A DNA stretch of 64,000 nucleotides, from the NCBI RefSeq assembly GCF_000949385.2, contig NZ_JYKO02000001.1:4346851-4410850 (forward strand), in the 5' to 3' direction. The position numbers and the translations under genes were made by a program. The notes below the pieces were generated by a model that saw only the letters and a program-made list of their open reading frames with translations, made no database searches and was not told the DNA's origin. Source of the DNA: Pseudomonas sp. LFM046. Lineage in GTDB: Bacteria > Pseudomonadota > Gammaproteobacteria > Pseudomonadales > Pseudomonadaceae. Below are positions 61,801 through 64,000 of the stretch, piece by piece. Numbering within the stretch: position 1 is the stretch's first letter; the number at the start of each line of letters is the position of its first letter.

Positions 61801-62442
61801 TCAGGCGTTCGCCGTGCGCAAGGCCGGGCTGAAGCGCAGCATGTCCATCAGGCTGTCCACCAGGTCCTCCGCCTCTTGCGCCAGCGAATACCCGGCGGGG
61901 GTCAGCAGCCAGTTGGTCTGGACGCCTTCCACATAGGCATGGACGCAGATGGCGGCGCGGCGGCAGTCCAGCCCGGCAGGCAATTGGCCGCGACTCACCG
62001 CATTGCGCAGGGCCTTGGCGATGCGCAGATCGCACTCGCTGCTCAGGTCCTGCATCTTCTGCCGCAGGTCCCCCAGCTCCTCGGTGTATTCCACCTTGTG
62101 CCGAAGGATTTCGTGGATGCGACGGCTCTGGGGGTCCAGCTCCACGCGCCGGAGCAGGCCCACCAGTAGCTGGCGCATGCGCCCGAGGGGATCGGGCTCA
62201 TCCGCGCTCTCGCTGGCCCGGGCCAGTTCCTCCAGGGGCATGTGGATGCGCTCCAGCATCGCCTGGAACAGGTCCGTCTTGTTCTCGAAATGCCAGTAGA
62301 TGGCGCCCCGGCTGACACCGGCGGCGGCGGCGATTTCCGCCAGCGAGGCACGGGATACGCCTTTTTCGTGAAACACCCGCTCGGTCGCGTCGAGAATCTG
62401 CACGCGGGTCTCTTCGGCTGCCTCTTTGGTACGTCTGGCCAT
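61801..62442 (-). CDS. ttgR: TetR-family repressor of an RND efflux operon (TtgR/AcrR-like)
   Basis: 213 aa. N-terminal TetR HTH (ASLAEIAAAAGVSRGAIYWHFENKTDL cut at residues 33-59), followed by the ligand domain with ELARASESADEPDPLG and RRIHEILRHKVEY, closely like TtgR of P. putida. Divergent to the ttgA gene with a TtgR-type operator between. It should release DNA when bound by flavonoids, antibiotics or solvents. The symbol is assigned by similarity. Confidence 0.85.
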   Translation of the reverse strand: MARRTKEAAEETRVQILDATERVFHEKGVSRASLAEIAAAAGVSRGAIYWHFENKTDLFQAMLERIHMPLEELARASESADEPDPLGRMRQLLVGLLRRVELDPQSRRIHEILRHKVEYTEELGDLRQKMQDLSSECDLRIAKALRNAVSRGQLPAGLDCRRAAICVHAYVEGVQTNWLLTPAGYSLAQEAEDLVDSLMDMLRFSPALRTANA

Positions 62443-62528
62443 TCGCCTCGGGCCCTATCTGATTGCTCTCAAAGGAAAAATCCCCCGTCTCACGTAACGA
62501 TTTCTGACATCGGCCTAGGAAGATTCAA

Positions 62529-62558
62529 TTTACAAACATTCACGCATGTAAGTATATT
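62529..62558. promoter_or_regulatory. TtgR/AcrR-type operator overlapping the ttgA promoter
   Basis: TTTACAAACAT-N6-ATGTAAGTA is an imperfect palindrome nearly identical to the TtgR operator of P. putida. TTTACA (62529-62534) and TATATT (62553-62558) with 18 bp between can be the ttgA -35/-10, so repressor binding would block RNA polymerase. Confidence 0.75.
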
Positions 62559-62644
62559 CTTACGCCTCCGCAAGAATCCAGAACCTGCCCTGCGCCAAGC
62601 CATCTCCCAGTGGCTGCACTCAAGAAATGACGAGGTCCCTTCAG

Positions 62645-63787
62645 ATGCCCATGAAGCCAGCCTTTGCCGCCTTGGTTTCCGCCATCGCTCTGGCCACCCT
62701 CAGCCTTGCCGGCTGCCAGGAAGCCTCAGCTCCACCCCCCGCACCGGCGCCCAAGGTCGGCGTCGTCACCCTCCAGCCCCAGAGCTTCACCCTGACCGCC
62801 GAACTCCCCGGACGCACCAGTGCCTATCGCATTGCCGAGGTACGCCCGCAGGTGAACGGCATCATCCAGAAGCGCCTGTTCACCGAAGGCAGCGAGGTCA
62901 AGGCCGGCCAGCAGCTCTACCAGATCGACCCCGCCGTCTACACCGCCACCTTCAAGAGCGCCCAGGCCAGCCTGGCGTCGGCCCAGTCCCTGGCGGCGCG
63001 CTACAAGGACCTGGTCACCGACCAGGCCGTGAGCAAGCAGGCCTACGACGAGTCCCAGGCGGCACGCCTGCAGGCCGAGGCCAATCTGGAGAAAGCCAAG
63101 ATCGACCTGCGCTACACCAAGGTAATGGCCCCCATTTCCGGCCGCATAGGCCGCTCGGCGGTCACCGAAGGCGCCCTGGTGAACAACGGCCAGACCCTGG
63201 CCATGGCCACCATCCAGCAGTTGGACCCGATCTACGTCGATGTCACCCAGTCCACCAAGGACCTGCTGCGCCTGCGCCGGGAAATGGCTGAAGGCCAGCT
63301 GGAAAAGGCGGGCGACAGCGGTGCCAGAGTCTCCCTGCTCCTCGAAGACGGCAGCGAATATCCCCACAAGGGCAGCCTGGAGTTCTCCGAAGTCTCGGTT
63401 GACGAAGGCACCGGCTCGGTGACCCTGCGCGCGGTCTTCCCCAACCCGGAACACACCCTGCTCCCGGGCATGTTCGTCCACGCCAGCCTGAGTTCCGCGG
63501 TGAAGCAGCAAGCCATCCTCGCGCCGCAGCAAGGCGTGACCCGCGACCTCAAGGGCCAGGCCACCGCCCTGGTGGTGAACGCCGAGAACAAGGTGGAACT
63601 GCGCCACCTCAAGGCCGAACGTGCCGTCGGTGACCGCTGGCTGGTCAGCGAAGGCCTCAACCCCGGCGATCGCCTGATCACCGAAGGCCTGCAGTTCGTC
63701 CGTCCTGGCGTCGAGGTCAATGCCGGCCCGGCGACCAACGTGGCCGCCCAGAAGCCCGCGGGCGACAGTCTGGCCAAGAGCCACTGA
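62645..63787 (+). CDS. ttgA: RND efflux periplasmic adaptor (TtgA/MexA/AcrA type)
   Basis: 380 aa. The ATG at 62645 has GAGG 9 nt upstream; an ATG at 62627 overlaps that region. Lipoprotein signal ending LSLAGC. Lipoyl and hairpin domains with LPGRTSAYRIAEVRPQVNG, VSKQAYDESQAARLQAEA and IDLRYTKVMAPISGRIGRS are typical of MexA/TtgA. Links the inner-membrane pump to a TolC-like channel for multidrug or solvent efflux. First gene of the operon, 12 nt before ttgB. Confidence 0.93.
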   Translation: MPMKPAFAALVSAIALATLSLAGCQEASAPPPAPAPKVGVVTLQPQSFTLTAELPGRTSAYRIAEVRPQVNGIIQKRLFTEGSEVKAGQQLYQIDPAVYTATFKSAQASLASAQSLAARYKDLVTDQAVSKQAYDESQAARLQAEANLEKAKIDLRYTKVMAPISGRIGRSAVTEGALVNNGQTLAMATIQQLDPIYVDVTQSTKDLLRLRREMAEGQLEKAGDSGARVSLLLEDGSEYPHKGSLEFSEVSVDEGTGSVTLRAVFPNPEHTLLPGMFVHASLSSAVKQQAILAPQQGVTRDLKGQATALVVNAENKVELRHLKAERAVGDRWLVSEGLNPGDRLITEGLQFVRPGVEVNAGPATNVAAQKPAGDSLAKSH

Positions 63788-63799
63788 GGAGCTCACTAG

Positions 63800-64000
63800 A
63801 TGTCGAGATTTTTCATCGATCGCCCGATCTTTGCCTGGGTGATCGCGCTGGTGATCATGCTTGCCGGCGCCCTGTCCATCCTCAAGCTGCCGATCAACCA
63901 GTACCCCAGCATCGCCGCGCCGGCGGTAGGCATCCAGGTCAGCTACCCCGGCGCCTCGGCGCAGACGGTGCAGGACACCGTGGTGCAGGTCATCGAGCAG
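63800..64000 (+). CDS. ttgB: RND efflux pump inner-membrane transporter (TtgB/MexB type), 5' end only
   Basis: The first 67 codons ([20 protein letters not shown], then [20 protein letters not shown]) are the canonical HAE1-family N-terminus: first membrane helix and start of the porter domain. The gene continues past the window end. It forms the proton-driven trimer of the efflux pump with TtgA. Confidence 0.94.
   Translation, partial: MSRFFIDRPIFAWVIALVIMLAGALSILKLPINQYPSIAAPAVGIQVSYPGASAQTVQDTVVQVIEQ

Overview
The window is chromosomal DNA from a Pseudomonas of the P. aeruginosa / P. resinovorans side of the genus. The evidence is high GC with C/G-ending codons, and gene neighbourhoods known from P. 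aeruginosa: argG-motY-pyrC-rnt-prx-bfd-bfrB-grxD-argF, glpK/glpR/glpD, and gcsR with gcvH2-gcvP2-glyA2-sdaA-gcvT2. A LapG/LapD adhesin system and a TtgR/TtgAB-type efflux locus fit the same genus. No phage, plasmid, IS, CRISPR, tRNA or rRNA was found.

Layout. 1-6.4 kb: the C-terminal end of a giant repeat adhesin, a small companion protein, and convergent lapG-lapD (periplasmic protease and its c-di-GMP receptor). 6.5-12.6 kb: a DUF1145 protein, a secreted alkyl sulfatase with a divergent LysR regulator, a Tyr/Arg/Gln-rich lipoprotein and a DUF2157 / DUF4824-like pair. 12.6-17.1 kb: a membrane diguanylate cyclase, modBC without modA but with a ModE-like operator, and a GAF-GGDEF protein with a degenerate active site. 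17.1-24.3 kb: core metabolism and iron (gloA, argG, motY, pyrC, rnt, peroxiredoxin, bfd, bfrB, grxD). 24.3-30.5 kb: a molybdopterin oxidoreductase, another diguanylate cyclase, argF and an orphan ABC ATPase. 30.5-36 kb: a PhzF-family protein and a glycerol locus (glpK, ybaK, glpR, glpD) lacking glpF. 36-44.2 kb: an alpha/beta hydrolase, then a four-gene catabolic cluster (ureohydrolase, aldehyde dehydrogenase, NCS1 permease, GMC oxidoreductase) with a divergent LysR regulator. 44.2-54.3 kb: gcsR, paired palindromic operators, a sigma-54 promoter and a glycine-to-pyruvate operon ending in a lipA gene. 54.3-56.8 kb: a truncated metE facing an intact metR. 56.8-61.2 kb: an AprDEF-like type I secretion system without an adjacent substrate gene. 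61.2-64 kb: a gene-free stretch, then a TtgR-like repressor divergent from ttgA-ttgB (ttgB runs off the end).

How the parts work together. Adhesin, LapG and LapD form a surface-retention switch driven by c-di-GMP, and three further GGDEF proteins lie within 28 kb. GcsR should switch on conversion of glycine to serine (GCS plus GlyA2) and of serine to pyruvate (SdaA); lipA can lipoylate GcvH2. The neighbouring ureohydrolase/GMC/ALDH cluster may supply glycine from a guanidino compound, which is the most interesting functional hypothesis here. Several lineage-specific losses are visible: modA, glpF and the 3' half of metE. Short palindromic repeats of several families occupy many intergenic spaces, including the place where metE is broken.
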